Below are positions 9,384-22,603 of a stretch of 42,667 nucleotides of DNA, piece by piece. A model generated the notes under the pieces. That model had not been told where the DNA came from. It saw nothing but the letters and a program-made list of their open reading frames with translations, and ran no database searches. Numbering within the stretch: the first letter of the stretch is position 1; the number at the start of each line of letters is the position of its first letter. The stretch lies in contig JAENRP010000360.1 of NCBI GenBank assembly GCA_024741835.1, forward strand, positions 1-42,667, in the 5' to 3' direction. The position numbers and the translations under genes are program-made. The DNA is from Diplocarpon mali (taxonomy: Eukaryota; Ascomycota; Leotiomycetes; Helotiales; Drepanopezizaceae).

Positions 9384-12300
9384 ATAGCAATAGCTTCCGA
9401 TTCTAATCGAAATACCAGACCTAAAGACCTCTAACTCTTTCGAAAGAACTAGTAATAATAGTTCGACAATTTAGAGCTTTACTTTAAGAGCAAAGGCATT
9501 GAAATAGCGATTTAAAAGACACTTATTAAATACGCAAGAATAGCCCCTTATACTCCCTCTACTAATTCGTCTACTTCTACTTTAATAGCTAATATAACTA
9601 CTAAGGATTTGCTAGATATATTAAATAAGCTTAGCTTAAGAGCCTTAGTAGATAATAATCGAAAATCCCAAAGGCAGATTTTAAATATGGAAAAGGAAAA
9701 GGAGTATAAGCTGGCCTTAGCTAAATGCAAGCTTAAGATTAATAGAGGTTTAAGTAATAAAGATTAAGATTTTATTCAAGTTTATAATAATATAAAGATA
9801 AGATAGGATACTTTAAAGGTAAAATACTCTTAAATAACTGCCCTTAATACCTAGTATCTACTATAGCAGATCACTTTATTTTAGTATAGAAAAGATAAAG
9901 ATAGTAAGGATATAGATATAAATATAGACTCTGCTTAATCTATATTATATAAAGTAAAGAGGAGAGTAAAAGCCGCAGATCTTAGGATAGCTATAACTTT
10001 GAAAGAAACTTAGCTTTTTAGTTTCTTACTTAATAGCCTCCCTCTTAAGTTTGCTATTATAAAACAATCTCTTCTTATTTAACCTAACCTTAAGATTTAT
10101 AAGAAGATCGACTTCCTTCGAACTGTCGAATAAGACCTCGAAGGACGCTTTAAATCGGCAAATGCCATATTATAAGGTAATAATAAGCCTAAGAAGAGGA
10201 AGGAGCGTAGGATAAGCCCTTAAGCTTATCGGGGATGCTACTTCTATAATAGTGCTTATAATATTACTAATTATAAAGTTAAAAGGCAATTAATCGATAT
10301 AGTTGCTAGCTTTAATATTAAAAAGCAATCGAAGCAGAAGTTAAGAAGCAAACTGCCCTTATCCTACCAAAGGCCGCAACTATTAAGGAAAGTTAAAGGA
10401 AAAGGCTATTTAGCTAGAACTTTAGCAGATACCTTTAATAATAATAATAGGTTATTTGAACTTAAATCCACTTCTAATAATTCAAATGATAATTATAATA
10501 AAGATACTTATATTTTAAAAGCCGATCTTTATAAGATCCTTGAATCCGATTGGTATAGTAATACTAATTATATAGCATATATAACTAATAAACCCTACCT
10601 ATTTAAAGGCCCGCTTATTAAAATAAAAAGGCGCTCTATTAAAGTTAGTAGTAAAAGGTTATATACAGACTCAATAGGTATAGTAGAGATGAATATCGCT
10701 AGCATTTCTTTCCTTTTATAAAATGTTCTCCTTATGCTTAGCTTAAGTATTAATCTTTTATTTAACCGCAAGATCTATATAGAGTTGAATTATATAAGAG
10801 TTTTTAATAATTAATTTATATAATTTATAAATAATAATTATAAAGTGATCTTTAAGGCTAAAATCAAAGATAGACTTTATATTATCTCAAAGGTGATATT
10901 ATAGAAATTGACTCCTAAGCCAGACTTATAAGTGGATTCCTTTAAGGAAAGTGCACTCTTTACCCTAATATAATTAAGTAAGGATAAGGAGAATAGATAG
11001 ACTCTTAAGCTAGGATTATAAGTGAAATTTATAAAAATAACTCTTAAGCTAAGACTATAGGTAAATTATAAGGTATCTTTAAAGGTGACTCTTAAGCTAG
11101 GATTATAAGTGAATTTAGTAGAAATAACTCTTAAGCTAAGACTATAAGTGGATTCTATAAATTTACTAATAACGACTCTTAAGCTAGGATTATAAGTGAA
11201 ATTTATAAAAATGACTCTTAAGCTAAGATCGCGAGTAAAATTCGCGAATTCGTTAGAAATGACTCTTAAGCTAAAACTATAAGTAGATTTTGCTATTTCT
11301 AGGAAACCGACTCTTAAGCTAGGACTGCGAGTAGATCTTGCGGTTTTATTAAAAACGACTCTTAAGTTAGGCTTATAATTGAAAAATAGCAAAACCTTAA
11401 ACTACTATTACTAGTCCTTTTTAGCTGCTAATAACAAAGTATCGATTGATAATAGGCTATTAAAGCTATTAGAAGTCGAAAGCCTATTAAAGTATTAGCT
11501 AATATATAAAAGATTTGCGCATTTAAGGCTAAAGAAATTAAGGGGCCTATATAAGGTCTTAACCTTAAAATAGAAGATCTAAGTATTAAAGGATCGCCTA
11601 GTATACCGAATTTGCAAGCTAATAAAACTTCGAAATCAGATATAAACTAAGCTTAATTTATAGAAAGATTTAATACTAGCGCTAATATCTATTAATACTA
11701 CTAGACTATTTATAACTTTAATAAAAGGAAATAATTAGTTTTCTTAAATAGTAGATAACTCTACTTAATAGATATAGACTATTTATATTAAAACTAAATC
11801 TAAGCTTATAGAAAAGTTAAAAACTTGGAAAGTGATAAAGGAATGCTAGACCTAGTTAAAGCTAATAGCTATTAGGTCTAATAATATATTAGAGATTAGG
11901 GCAAAGCTTAATAAATAGGCAAAATAAGGAGTTTATTATAAACTAACTATAATATATAAAGGTTCCTATTAAAATAGTATTACTAAGCAAAGTATCTAGC
12001 AAGTAGAGACTAACTATTACGCTTTATTATAAGATATTAACCTACTATTGGAATTCTAGGACCTTACGGTTAAAGCAGATATATACTTACGAAATAAAAT
12101 AGGTAGTAGACTAATAGTTAATAGTATTTGAATATTACTATATAAGGCATATTTCGGATAGAAACTAAGCCTAGACTATATCTATATCTTTAAAAGTGTC
12201 TACTACTCTTATATTAGCTTAAAGTCCTAGCCTATAGGTATAAAGAGTAAGAAGCTAATAGACTAAGGTAGAGAATATATATTTGTTTAGTATATTAAAT

Positions 12301-14480
12301 AGATAATAAAGCAATAGATAGTATATGCGCTAGATCTAGGGTAAGTAATTATATCTTTAGTAATTGAGTTTAATAAATTTCGAAATAGGAAGGAGCTATC
12401 CTTAAAGCTTTATATACTTAGAGATTCGTAAGGTATACTACTTAATAGTAATACTATTAAGCTGAATTAATAACCCCTTTCTCTTAGCTTAGGTATATTA
12501 AGCGCACCTGCTGATCGACAACCTGCTGGTCGCCTAAAGGCCGAATAGACTATTCCTATCGTTTGCAAACTACCTAAAGTATAAAACAACTTTAATATTA
12601 TTATTCCTTTAGTTAAAGCACTTATAGTAAAGGATATTCCTAAAATAGGTATAAGTAATAATAAGCCTTTACTACTAAAGAGCAGTTCCTTAAATAATAA
12701 GCTTATAGAATCCATAGCCGAACTTACGCCTTTAAAGAGGAATAGAGACTTAAAATCAAAAGATACTTTAGATAAACGCAAGTCTAAGCGTATCTAGGCT
12801 ATAATAGCGCATAAGATCTATAAGCTCGAACTTTAATAGAGCTTTAATAAAGATAATGCGTTCCTAGCCGCTAGGAGGATAATGAAAATCTCTCTTTTAA
12901 AGATATACGATAAAGCTATTAATAATTTAAAGAATAGAGTAGTATGGAATAAGGCAATCTAAGAGGAAATAAGCTCTCTTATTACAAATGGCATATAGAT
13001 AAAGGAACTAATGCTAAAGGATGTAAACCTAGTATTAATAAAGTGGGTCTTTATAATCAAGATATATGTAAATAGGACCTTAGAATATTATAAGGCAAGG
13101 CTTATAGCTAGGGGCTTCTTCTAATAGTATGGAGAAGACTACTTCAACATATTCGCGCCAATAGTTCGCATAAACACCCTTTATATATTTATAGTGATAG
13201 TAGCTGCTAAGGACCTTAAATGCAGATAGTATGATATTAAAAATGCATTTACTAAAGAAACTATAAAAGAACGGATTTTTCTATCCCAACCTAATAGTAT
13301 TCTTATATACGTTAGCCACTCTTTCTATATACTCTATAGTATCTATAGGCTTAAACAATCAGCTTATAATTAGAACCTCTTATATAGTTTTACTCTAGTA
13401 GAAATGGGATTCATTTAAAGCCTAGCTAACCCTTATCTATTTACCTATACTAAGCGTAGAATCAAGTTGCTATTATATATTAATAATATTACTATAGCTG
13501 CGAAAACAACTACCTAATTAGATTGGTTCTTTATAACTATTTAAAAACGTTTTAATACTAAGGATCTAAAGGGAATTTATAAGATCCTTAGCATCTGCGT
13601 TATAAGGAACCACTTTACTTAAAAACTCTAGTTAGACTAAGAGTAGTATATTAAGAAGATCCTAGACCGAATAGGAGTCTTTACTTATACTCCCAACTTT
13701 AAGCTAAAGCGTACTCCAATCGAAGGAAAGTATAATAAGTTAGAGCCTATTAATGAAAATAAGTAGAAAGGAGATTTAAAGAAGTACTAATAGGATATTA
13801 GAGCGATTATATATACTATAGTATATATAAGACTAGATATTGCCTTTATTATTAAGTAACTTAATCAGAACTTAAAGGATCTGACGATTCGATATAAGAA
13901 TGTAATTAAGCGACTTAAAAGGTACCTTCGATCGATAATTATATAAAAGGTAAGATATAGACTAACGAAATACATAAGCGTAAAGCTTAAGGTATATACC
14001 GATTCCGATTAGGCAAATATAAAAGGTTAGAAAAGTATATTTAAAAGTATAGTAGTACTATATAGCAGACTTATATTATAAGGAAGTAAGAAGTAGAAAT
14101 CAATAGCTATCGCAAGCACTAAGGCCGAATATATATTAATATTATTAAATTATAAGTAAGGATTATAGATTGCCTAAGTTCTAAAAGATATAGGTTTTAT
14201 TAAGTATATTAGATAAGATAGGAATTGTATTAATCTCTAAATAGATAATATAAAAGCGATTGCACTTGCAAAGAATCTATACTTATATAAGCGATTAAAA
14301 TATATTAATATTACCTACTACTTTATCTGCAACCTTATTATAAAGAATAAGTTATTAATTACCTATATCCTAACCGATCGAATAGTAGTAGATAGATTTA
14401 TAAAGCTATTAAAGACAGTTGCAAAGTTTAAAGCATTTAAAGATATACTAAAGTTGCAAAAGACAATAGGGGCTTAGCAG
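9384..14480 (+). pseudogene. B1 gag-pol (Ty1/copia), degenerate
   Basis: One constant frame of about 5.1 kb with frequent TAA/TAG. The start is placed at ATAGCAATAGC (9384), probably ATG changed to ATA. Visible parts: gag with MEKEKEYKLALAKCKLK (~9690); a worn zinc knuckle (GCYFYNSAYNITN, ~10240); protease DWYSNTNYIAYITN (10548), the family's D-T-G being N-T-N; the ten-copy motif array (10911-11380); GAG-pre-integrase KRFAHLRLKKL (11508); integrase (to ~12400); RT with YYKARLIARGF and YGEDYFNIFAPI (~13090), catalytic box LLYINNI in place of YVDD (~13480); RNase H with YTDSD.ANIKG and SIAIASTKAEYI (13995-14130). The insertion of ~150 residues of array between protease and integrase is unusual for copia. 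Transposition activity is lost. Confidence 0.92.
10911..11380 (+). repeat. In-frame array of ten 23-bp motifs (B1 copy)
   Basis: Copies start at 10911, 11001, 11040, 11088, 11127, 11175, 11214, 11262, 11310 and 11358. Intervals are 90, 39, 48, 39, 48, 39, 48, 48 and 48, all multiples of three. Read in the pol frame they give TLKLGLQV-like units with V-[KD]-F linkers. Confidence 0.93.
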
Positions 14481-14491
14481 GCTTAAGGACG

Positions 14492-14641
14492 ACTCCTAGG
14501 CCCGCCCCGCGAGTTAGGTCATATAGTCTTATAAAGGAAAGTTTTTTAAATCAACTCCTAGGCCTAGACCGCAAGTTAAGTCATATAATCTTATAAAGGA
14601 ACGCTTTTAGGAAAATTAACTCCTAGTCCTACCTTGCGAGT
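14492..14641 (+). repeat. Three 23-bp motifs downstream of B1 pol
   Basis: Copies at 14492-14514, 14554-14576 and 14619-14641. Their spacings, 62 and 65 bp, are not multiples of three, and they lie past the likely end of pol, so here the motif spreads as DNA and not as a protein repeat. The linkers share TCATATARTCTTATAAAGGAA. Confidence 0.9.
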
Positions 14642-14771
14642 AGAGTTTAGTGATTTCAATAGAGGTTGCTATTAATTGATTGTTTTTAATTTAAAGAGAT
14701 ACTTAAAAGTTAGATTAGCGTAAAAGGATAGTTATTATTTTCCTAATTGCAGGTCAATCGGAGTAAGGTCT

Positions 14772-14780
14772 AAGTAGGGG
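14772..14780 (+). other. B1 polypurine tract
   Basis: AAGTAGGGG directly before the 3' LTR. The inverted B3 copy has CCCTTACTT at 26414-26422. Confidence 0.65.
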
Positions 14781-14864
14781 TATTAAGATAGGTAATATAG
14801 CTATTACTCTAATGTATTATCATATGACCCTACTGCTTAATCAATAGGATATTAATACATATAT

Positions 14865-15163
14865 TGTAGGTTCTATACCGGTAATCGATATTCATGTGAA
14901 TATAGTTGAGTACTTGTTGTCAAAAAGAATCTATTGTAATGTCTGTCTATCTTTATATGACTGAGATAGTACCTTTATACCTATGAATGTCCTCCCTCCT
15001 ATAGTCCCTCCTAGCCGCATATGGATATCCTTCTGAGGTCCTCCGGCTAAATAGCCGTCCGAAATACATACGAAACCCCTTATATCGCATATGGTACAGC
15101 TGTGTAGGATGACCCTAGGAACGAGGGCAGCTTGCCTCCTGCATAGGAATCTGCGTACTAACA
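14865..15163 (-). repeat. C 3' LTR
   Basis: Plus-strand sequence begins TGTAGGTTC and ends GTACTAACA (minus-strand TGTTAGTAC...CCTACA). It pairs with 22604-22902, and the differences seen are transitions (for example TGTCAAAA versus TATTAAAA). Confidence 0.96.
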
Positions 15164-15475
15164 CCAGCAGTACTCTCTTTTGAAAAGACCTTTTTAACTC
15201 GCATAAGGAAGTACGCAGAACAGGTGCATAAAGGAGGCAGATCGGTAGCAAATAATCAAATGACAACAAAGAATAAAATAGCAAAGACAAATAGCTTGAT
15301 AGCAAAGGCAGGTGTAATAGGTGGTAAGGATAGTATATAGGAAATAGAATAGCAAAGATAAAGGCAAATAGCAAAGAGGGAAAGGAAAGGTGTCCAAGTG
15401 ATAGAAGCAATCTAAAGTCTTTATTCGAGCCTTATAGTGGTGCGATTATAGTCCAGTTGCGTTCTGGTAGGTTCA

Positions 15476-15496
15476 AGACTCTTTATTAAAGAGTCA
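15476..15496. other. Perfect short hairpin
   Basis: GACTCTTT, loop ATT, AAAGAGTC. It is a strong isolated stem in the 3' region of C. No run of T follows that would mark a bacterial-type terminator, and its role is unknown. Confidence 0.4.
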
Positions 15497-16771
15497 TCCG
15501 GAGTTGTAATCCACTATGGCTATGAATTATAATGATCTATAGAAGGGAAAAGAGGGGCCTCTGAGAAGGCATATATATCGAGCTTCCCTCCTCCTTTGAT
15601 CTCTTAACTCTAACTCCCACTTCTCGTAAGTAGGTCGATTCCCCCTCTTGCTTTTGAGTTGATTAACCCTTTGGTAGATCTCATCCTATATCAACTCATC
15701 ACTAATATCATCATTATTAGTAAGTGCTCCGATTGTTGGCCGACCCCCTCTAATATACATATCACTGACTTGGATAGTGCTCGAATGCAATCCCGAGGAC
15801 CTGCCCGAGGCCTTTCGGGTGCTATGCGTATATTGTGCGCGTGTGATATTAAGAAAGGAGGCTGGTAAGAACAATACTGGCTATGTATGCGCATTTAATA
15901 CTCTCACTTCTAAGAAGTGTGACTACTGCATTGCGTAGTAGGCAAAGTGTGTCCTAGTAGGTGCCCTCTGATATCCTCTTGCTCTGATGACCTCTGATAG
16001 ATGTCCGTTTTAGATACCTATCTAGGCTTAGGATAAGTATATTATCCTCCGGGATGCTTAGGTTGGCGGCGACGTCAAAGCAATCCAAGAGGCGGCCCGA
16101 ATCCTGTCTAAGGAGACTTAGATACAAATCTCTATAGTCCCGAAGACTCAGGATGCCCTTTAGCTGGCCTAGCTGAACGAAGCTTGTGCTCTCTACTGCA
16201 GTATCGACCTTGCGAATACCTAGCAAGCTATACGTGCCCTTGAATCTATCTGATATCGATGACTGACTGTTCGCAAGATCTGTTGCGCGCTGTCTGGGGC
16301 GGCAATGCTGCCCTTAGGCGTCTTAAGACTTAAGGCGCCGAGGTGCTCAGCGCCCTCTAACGTATGGAGGGGCTATCCAGCTCGGCTGGGGGCCGTTCTT
16401 GGGCTCCCTCTAACAATGTCTGCCGCCAAAAGGGTAAGGGCAGACAGGTCCCTTCTGAGGGCTCTCCGGAGGGCGGGGATCTAGATCTCGGTGATCTGGA
16501 TAAACCGAATCTAGAGGAGATCGCGGCCGCTCTTGCTCAGGTATAAGCTCAAGAGGAGCGGGCCAACTTGGCCGCTGCTTCGGGTAGTGAGGCTTCTGGG
16601 CCTCAAGGGTTTAGGGATCTACGCCTTAGAAATCCCAGTGCTTAAGATAGGTGCTTATCAGGGGTAGAATCGTTGGTAGATCGTTGTCTTTAGCAATATA
16701 ATAATCGCTGCTTTGCCATAACCTCCTTCTTAAGTACTGCTCGAGTGATAAAAAAATGCAAGTACGCGCAG

Positions 16772-16852
16772 GTAAGTAAGAAAAGATAAAAGAAGGTAGT
16801 AATAGCAAGTGTAAGCAAGAAAAGATAAAAAGAAGGTAGTAATAGCAAGTAT
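16772..16852. repeat. 40-bp tandem duplication
   Basis: Two copies of GTAAGYAAGAAAAGATAAA...GGTAGTAATAGCAAGT in the 3' region of C, differing by one added A and one C/T change. Confidence 0.85.
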
Positions 16853-16929
16853 AGGAATATATCTCGCAGTAAAATAAAATAAAAAAAATTGCCAATAGCT
16901 TGCAATCAAAAATATCGGATATTGTCAAT

Positions 16930-19900
16930 CTAGGACCTTTTCAGGTCTGGTTGTGCCCTGATAGGCCTTTGTACCTATCCCTCCTTCCTGACAGTTATCG
17001 AATTGGTGTCCACCAGTTGCTGAAGGGCCTGATTTGGATTGGCTTTTATTATAGCGTCGGCGGGGTTGCTAGCGCCATCGATCCAATGTATCTCTATAAG
17101 CTCCCTGTTCTCGTACGATTGTCGAATAGCCATTATGTCGATTATCAATCGCTTCTCCTTTGTAGTGCCCAATTTAACAATACACTTATATAAGGAGAGG
17201 GAATCTGTACACACAACGGTAGGGAGGCGGGGTAGACTTAGCTTAGCTATCACCATATCGATCGTCGTAGCTATGGAAACTAGCATATCAATACCCGCCA
17301 CTATGGCATACAGTTTGGAGGCCAGTATAGCTCTCGTCACTCTCTTATACTTCGTCGAGCTGTAGTATAGAATATTGCCTTTCAGAGTAAACTGCGATTC
17401 TCCTTCCTCTTCAGTAGCTAGTACGATGATATAGCTGATCTGCGAGCTTAAATCCTTGTTATTGGCAAAAGATCTATCGACAAATGCGAATAGTTTGGCG
17501 TTTTGCAAATTGACAGCAAGGTAGGTCAGGCCTCTTTCGGGGTTGTTTCGGATCCATTTGAGTCGCTTATTCAGATTCTCCGCATCTTAAACTGTCAGAT
17601 CCTGGTGTTAGGCTGCCGCTGACAAATCGAAGGAAGCTTCTAGCTAGCAGATTGTAGCTAAATAAGCTCCTCTTGCTCTTTGCTCTAGGTATTGTTGCTT
17701 ATAGCCCTCTTGAGAAGTGTCGACTAGTTCCAGCCTTTGGCCCTGGCCCTTTTGTCGCATATGTATTATATCCCCTTCCTGGGAAATAATACACCTATTG
17801 AAAGCTAGTGATTCGGTGCTCGACAGGTGCTGTATTGGCTTTGTAAGGAATCCTACCCTTTTGATCTCGTCCTCCTCCTTTTTCAAGAAGTCTGCTTCTC
17901 CAAGTATTAAAGTATCGTCCGTTTGTATTCCTACTATGCCGAAAAAGGGAGAAGTGCTTAAGGTTAATAATAGACAGGGGTTATAAGTTGAGTTGGCCAT
18001 ACCGAGATTGCTGCGATGGTACTTGTAGTAGGTGCTGAACTAGTAGTTTCCTGATTCGGGAATGCTGTAGAGCGGCAGCACCACTTTAAAGACCGTACCT
18101 GCAGGGAATAGCTTAGCGATATCTTATAGGGGAAATACAAATATATCGCATAGTAGCTTTGAAGCTGCTTGGGTGTATGCTTGTGTGATGTCCCGTAGGC
18201 TAAGAATGCCTTCCTTGCCCTATTCTTTGAAGTGTTCCCGGATTGATGCCGAAAGTAATACTAAAAGGCGTTGGCTTGCTTATTGGATGGTTAGGGATTG
18301 AGTGATTATGCCTTCCTCCTTCTTGCCGGTGTCGTTCTAAGCCTGTACAACTAGGCGTGATTTCTCGAATGGGTGATCTGTCTCCTTCCCCTTTATCTTA
18401 TCAACCATTCTCGATTTGAAGATCCTTTTGCCTTTTATAGCAGGGTCATTTTTGTTCATCGGTACGAATACCCCCCTGTTTATTAGCCCTTGGTACTCCT
18501 TCAGGCGAGATTGCTGGAAAGGGCGCTTGGGTATGGTAATCTTGCCTTCTGCCTGTAGCTTCTGCGACAGTTCCTGGTCCCTATTCTCCTTCTCCGTTAG
18601 GAATACCTCCGATTTGGCCATATATGGCTTGTTGTCTGCTCTAAAGGATATCCATATCTCAGTATTATAGTTGTTATCGATTGTGGGAAGACCGGAAATA
18701 GGCTTAACAAAGGGAACCTTTACTCTTGGCGATTGCTTGCGGCTATTAAGTTGCGGCTCAACTAAGCGAGAGGGCTCTACTTCTTTATCGACGTCGGTTG
18801 CGTTCTGCTCCCTTTCGGTGGTCGTTCGATCCTTGGGTTCAGTTCCTCTGGTTTCCTCTAGGCAGTTTTCTTTATTGTCGATTTTGAATAGGCGTACGCT
18901 TGTCGACTTGAAGTGCTTTGTTCTGCCGCCGATATTGACTATATAGGTTTCGTTCTCTAAGCCTAGGAACTCGAATGGGCCTGTCCATCCTCCCTTCTCC
19001 CGATATACTAACACTGGGTCTTTTAGCCTCAAATCGTAGATATGAGTGGTTCTGGGGCCATTCCTTATGCCCAAAGCGTCGTTGACCTTGCGAGTAGCAT
19101 GGATCTTCCTAACTTCCTTTATGGCCTTCTTAATTGTTGCTGCCCTTTGTTCTACCGACGGATTTGGTGGATCCAGTTCAGTCAGCCTCGGATATGCCCC
19201 GAAAACGAGCAGGGTAGGAATCATCCTATTAGGCCCCGCTGTGTCGTTGACCGCTTTAATAGCCATTTGCAGCCTCTCATCGTCGCTCAATCGGGGGTGT
19301 TCAGCTGTCATTATCTCGAAGGCACGTCTTAGAGGGCGATAATACCATTTGACCTTGCCAATAGAGTGGTGCGCCTTTATAGAAACCAGTTTAGGGGTTG
19401 TTCCTATAGATCTTAGAGAGCTTCTGAACTCTGCCGAGTTGAAGTTGGTGCTATAGTCGTATACTACAAAATCAGGAGGTCTAATATACGTATCTAGCTA
19501 AGCCAATTTGAGGGCTCGAAATACTGCGTCGGCCGAATGTGCTTCTGTTCCCTTCTGTAAGAACCTTGCGGCTCTAAATCCCGTCGCTTTATCAACCATA
19601 TAGAGGGCGTTCCTTCTACCGAACTGAGCAATATCGATATATATAGTATGATTAAAGTCGATATCATCTTATAGCTTGAATCGGAATCTATAAGGAGCGT
19701 CGGCGTGGAGTTGACAATGTCGGCATATTTCCCTTACTCTTGCCATAATGCTGGAGTCGACGTTATGACCGGCCTAGTTCAGGAGGTGTTTAAGGCGTTT
19801 TACCGACGGATGTCCGAATCTTTTATATAGCCTTCGGATCTCCATTTCTGTCAAGTGGCATATATTGATCGTACCCTCTGAAGTCATTAGAAGTTGCTCT

Positions 19901-22485
19901 ATTGTATCGAGTAAGAGCCATAGGTGCCTGTGTTTTCTGACGATTAAGTGTTTCTCCTTACCGATTATAAGCAAATTGCGCAGATTGTCGTATTTAGCTC
20001 CCATTTTGTCGAGTTGTTGCAAGCAGACCAAAAACGGTATATCTGCCTCTACAATTAAGAACTCTATAGGGCCTGCCGGTGTTCGAACAGTTGTCTTGCC
20101 GATTGCATTTCGCGAACCTGCCCCAAAGGTAATTTTGTGCTTTTCAGCGCCGAGTGGAGCTAGAACTGCGTCCTATATATTTTATAAGGCTTTGAATTGG
20201 TTGATTCCTCCTACATTTTTATTCGAGGCGCTTGTGTCGATTAGGAATCCTTAGAAGAATTGATCCGTCCACTGGGTTATAAATACCTTAGGGTCCGTTC
20301 GTATCAGTTTATTAACCCTTATTGTCAAGAGGTATTCAGCCTTCTGCTTTTCAAGCTGGTCAAGCACGGTTCTCGAGTTATACTCCTTCTTAGAAGCTAG
20401 GAATACTATAGTGAAGTTGATATCACTATCCTTAGGGTCGCTAATTGCTTAGTCCTCCTCTTCCGAAGAGGTTTCCTATTCATCCTCATCGGTCCTGTTG
20501 CCTTCCGAATATGCTCTGTTGTCTTCCCGTGAGAGGTATGCCTTGTATGTTTTGTCTGTTGGCTTGTACCCTTCGGCTTGTCGGCTTGCTATATAGCGAG
20601 ACTTCTAGGCGGCTCTTTCTTCTTCCGAGTGCTTGCTACTGTGGCAGTCCTTTTTCTGGCATATAATGCACCCTATGTAGCCTGGTTTTGGTTGGAAGGT
20701 TGTTCCTCTCTTATTACCCTAGGCAAACTTCATCTTTCTATCCGAAAAGTGCGCTATAGATTGCCCTTGCTCCTCGGCCAAATAATATCGGGGTCTATTG
20801 GTAGCTGAACCGGGGTGCTAGGGTTTGGATGGTCCGTCCTGGGCAACTACTCCTGCGCAAGCCTGTAAGCTATCTAATAGGGCTGGGAACGTCGCTGGTG
20901 GCTTAAAAAGTGCCATTTGGAAGAGCCGATTCCCGGAGACACCTTGTATGAGTCTGTCTTTAATCGATCGATCGTTCCTTATACTAGCATATAGGCCTAA
21001 TTGCAGGTTTTATAGCTCCCTGGCATAGTTCTTGAGTTGGGTTAGGATCGGTTTCCCCCTCTGATAGTCTTCTTATCGGAATAGGTCAAATATCAGCCGA
21101 AACCACCTCCCTAGGAATCTGCTACTTCTCTCTTCGGTCTTATAATTGGCCCGAATGGCCTTTACTAGCTCGGCAAACTTGAAGTTCTTATTTTGCAGGT
21201 ACCGATAGTAGTACGTCGAGGCCGAGTCTTGTAGTATAGATGGAAAGGCTCTATGCTATATGCTCTGGTCTACCGAGGCTCTTTGGCACAAATCGGCGAA
21301 TATATAAAGCTTCTCATTGAGGTGATCTTTCCTACCTGAGTACTGAGTCTCCTTGGTATACATCTTACTTAGATTTACAAGGGTTTTGGCCTGATCTGAA
21401 GTCAAAGGTTCTATAATATACTAGGATGGTTGAGCGTTGCTCCAGTTATGATCTGGAAGCGCTCCTAAACCCTTCCCTATGGCAAAGGGTGGCAATGATC
21501 CGTCTCTCGGTTGGATCGGCGGCATCGGTGTTGGATTCGGGATCTCTAGGTATTGCAAGACTGGAGTTCGTTCTAATCGGGGTTGATAAGGTGTTCTTTC
21601 AGGGTTGTACTATTCGGTTGTTTGTCTCGGAGTGTCTACTTTATATAGGTTGTCTTGCGAAGTGTTGTTGTACTTAGGGTGTCCTTGCCGAAGCGAGTCT
21701 TGGCGTGGTGTCTCCTGTTTAGCTATGGTAACCCTCCGAGCGGGTGGCTTGCTTGTTCGTATGGATTCGGCAAATTCTGAAGCAGACCTTGTTCCATATC
21801 TCGGAGATTATGCTATAACTGAGTTCGGTACTTCTTGGGTCTGTGACTCTAGCTGGTCTTCTGGCCACTCGTTTCCTTCTTAGTATACTGTATTGAAAAG
21901 TGCCTAGCTGATTGAAACGCCCTTCCTGCGCTGAATGTATACTCTGTAGTACCGAAGGTCGTCCCTTAGGCGTCGTCGAACGTCCTTATCTAGCGATTTA
22001 AAGTCGCCAACTGTCTAATCTTGGAACTCCTCTTAGAAGTCCTCGGCGAGGTATAACCCTCTCCTTTTGCCGTCTTATAATGTCTTTCGGAAGTTCTCTG
22101 CGTATTGATCTTTTAGTCTAAGGGCCTCTTCGCTAGGTTGATCCTCCTAGGGTCTTGTATCCCTTTCGGGGTCCCTTGGTGTCTGGGGTTGCCTTGGATT
22201 AAGCGGTATTAATAGTCCCCCCTCGATCATTTCCTGATATTGTCCGGACATTGCTCTACGCCTTAATAGGGTCCGAAAGAAGTCCAATGTAGTTGTGTTT
22301 TGCGTATTATTACGCTATTGTCTAGTTATAGTCGGGATACCGATTGCACTCCGGTTTTGCCCTAATTGTGATACGTGATGGAACGCAGGTAGAAGAGGAT
22401 AGTATCTACCTTTAAAGTAATAACTCTGGCTAGATTCGCGTACCTTTCGCCTTTTCCCCTCCGGTGGTAACTGATATTACTTCAT
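16930..22485 (-). pseudogene. C gag-pol (Ty1/copia), mostly readable
   Basis: A single minus-strand frame of about 1,850 codons from ATG at 22485 to TAG at 16930, broken by TAG/TAA at Gln/Trp positions (the third codon is already TAA). Order: gag with SILQDSASTYYYRYLQ (~21220); cysteine box CIICQKKDCHSSKH (~20650), the CxxC...C type common in ascomycete copia; protease DTSASNKNVGG near 20225 (Gly of D-T-G changed to Ser); GAG-pre-integrase RRLYKRFGHPSVKRL (~19810); integrase (19800-18950); RT from FKSRMVDKIKGKETDHPFE (~18400), DITQAYTQ (~18190), PLYSIPE (~18065), catalytic GIQTDDTL (~17925); RNase H from FAFVDRSFANNKDLSSQ (~17480) with STKYKRVTRAILASKLYA. The longest unbroken stretch is 324 codons (18337-19311). 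The stop at 16975 is probably a changed Trp. Confidence 0.95.
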
Positions 22486-22585
22486 ACGTTTGGGTTAGTA
22501 TTTAAGGTAAGCTAGAAATACAATCAAGTACTCCTTAAATTAAGAAAGAATTCTTTAGTTTAATAACCTTGCTATCTATGGTAAA

Positions 22586-22595
22586 GGTGCTACCA
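22586..22595 (-). other. C primer-binding site, probable
   Basis: The minus strand reads TGGTAGCACC, close to TGGTAGCGCC, the complement of the 3' end of initiator tRNA-Met. It lies 8 bp from the LTR; the gap is the palindrome CTGATCAG. This differs from the half-tRNA site used by B1. Confidence 0.5.
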
Positions 22596-22603
22596 CTGAT
22601 CAG

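Larger units (their letters stand above)
15164..16929. other. Long 3' non-pol region of C, unexplained
   Basis: About 1.77 kb lies between the end of pol and the 3' LTR, where copia elements normally have only a short tract. 15240-15390 is purine-rich with repeated AGCAAAG blocks. 15570-15660 is pyrimidine-rich. 15900-16640 is markedly more GC-rich and has short open stretches on both strands (minus 15954-16226; plus 16364-16546, Gly/Ser-rich then LEEIAAALAQ). I do not recognise a protein. It could be captured host sequence, an older nested fragment, or a second reading frame of C. Confidence 0.5.

Noticed and set aside
12467..12781. Minus-strand open frame of 104 codons.
   Set aside because: It is antisense to the integrase-RT linker of B1 pol; no motif or context supports it.
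14931..15410. Minus-strand open frame of 159 codons across the C LTR, and the related 22673-22903.
   Set aside because: They lie mostly in the LTR and repeat between the two copies; no domain is visible and copia LTRs are noncoding.
18416..21883. Numerous plus-strand open frames through element C.
   Set aside because: They are antisense to the clear gag-pol frame of C, which has RT, RNase H and integrase motifs.
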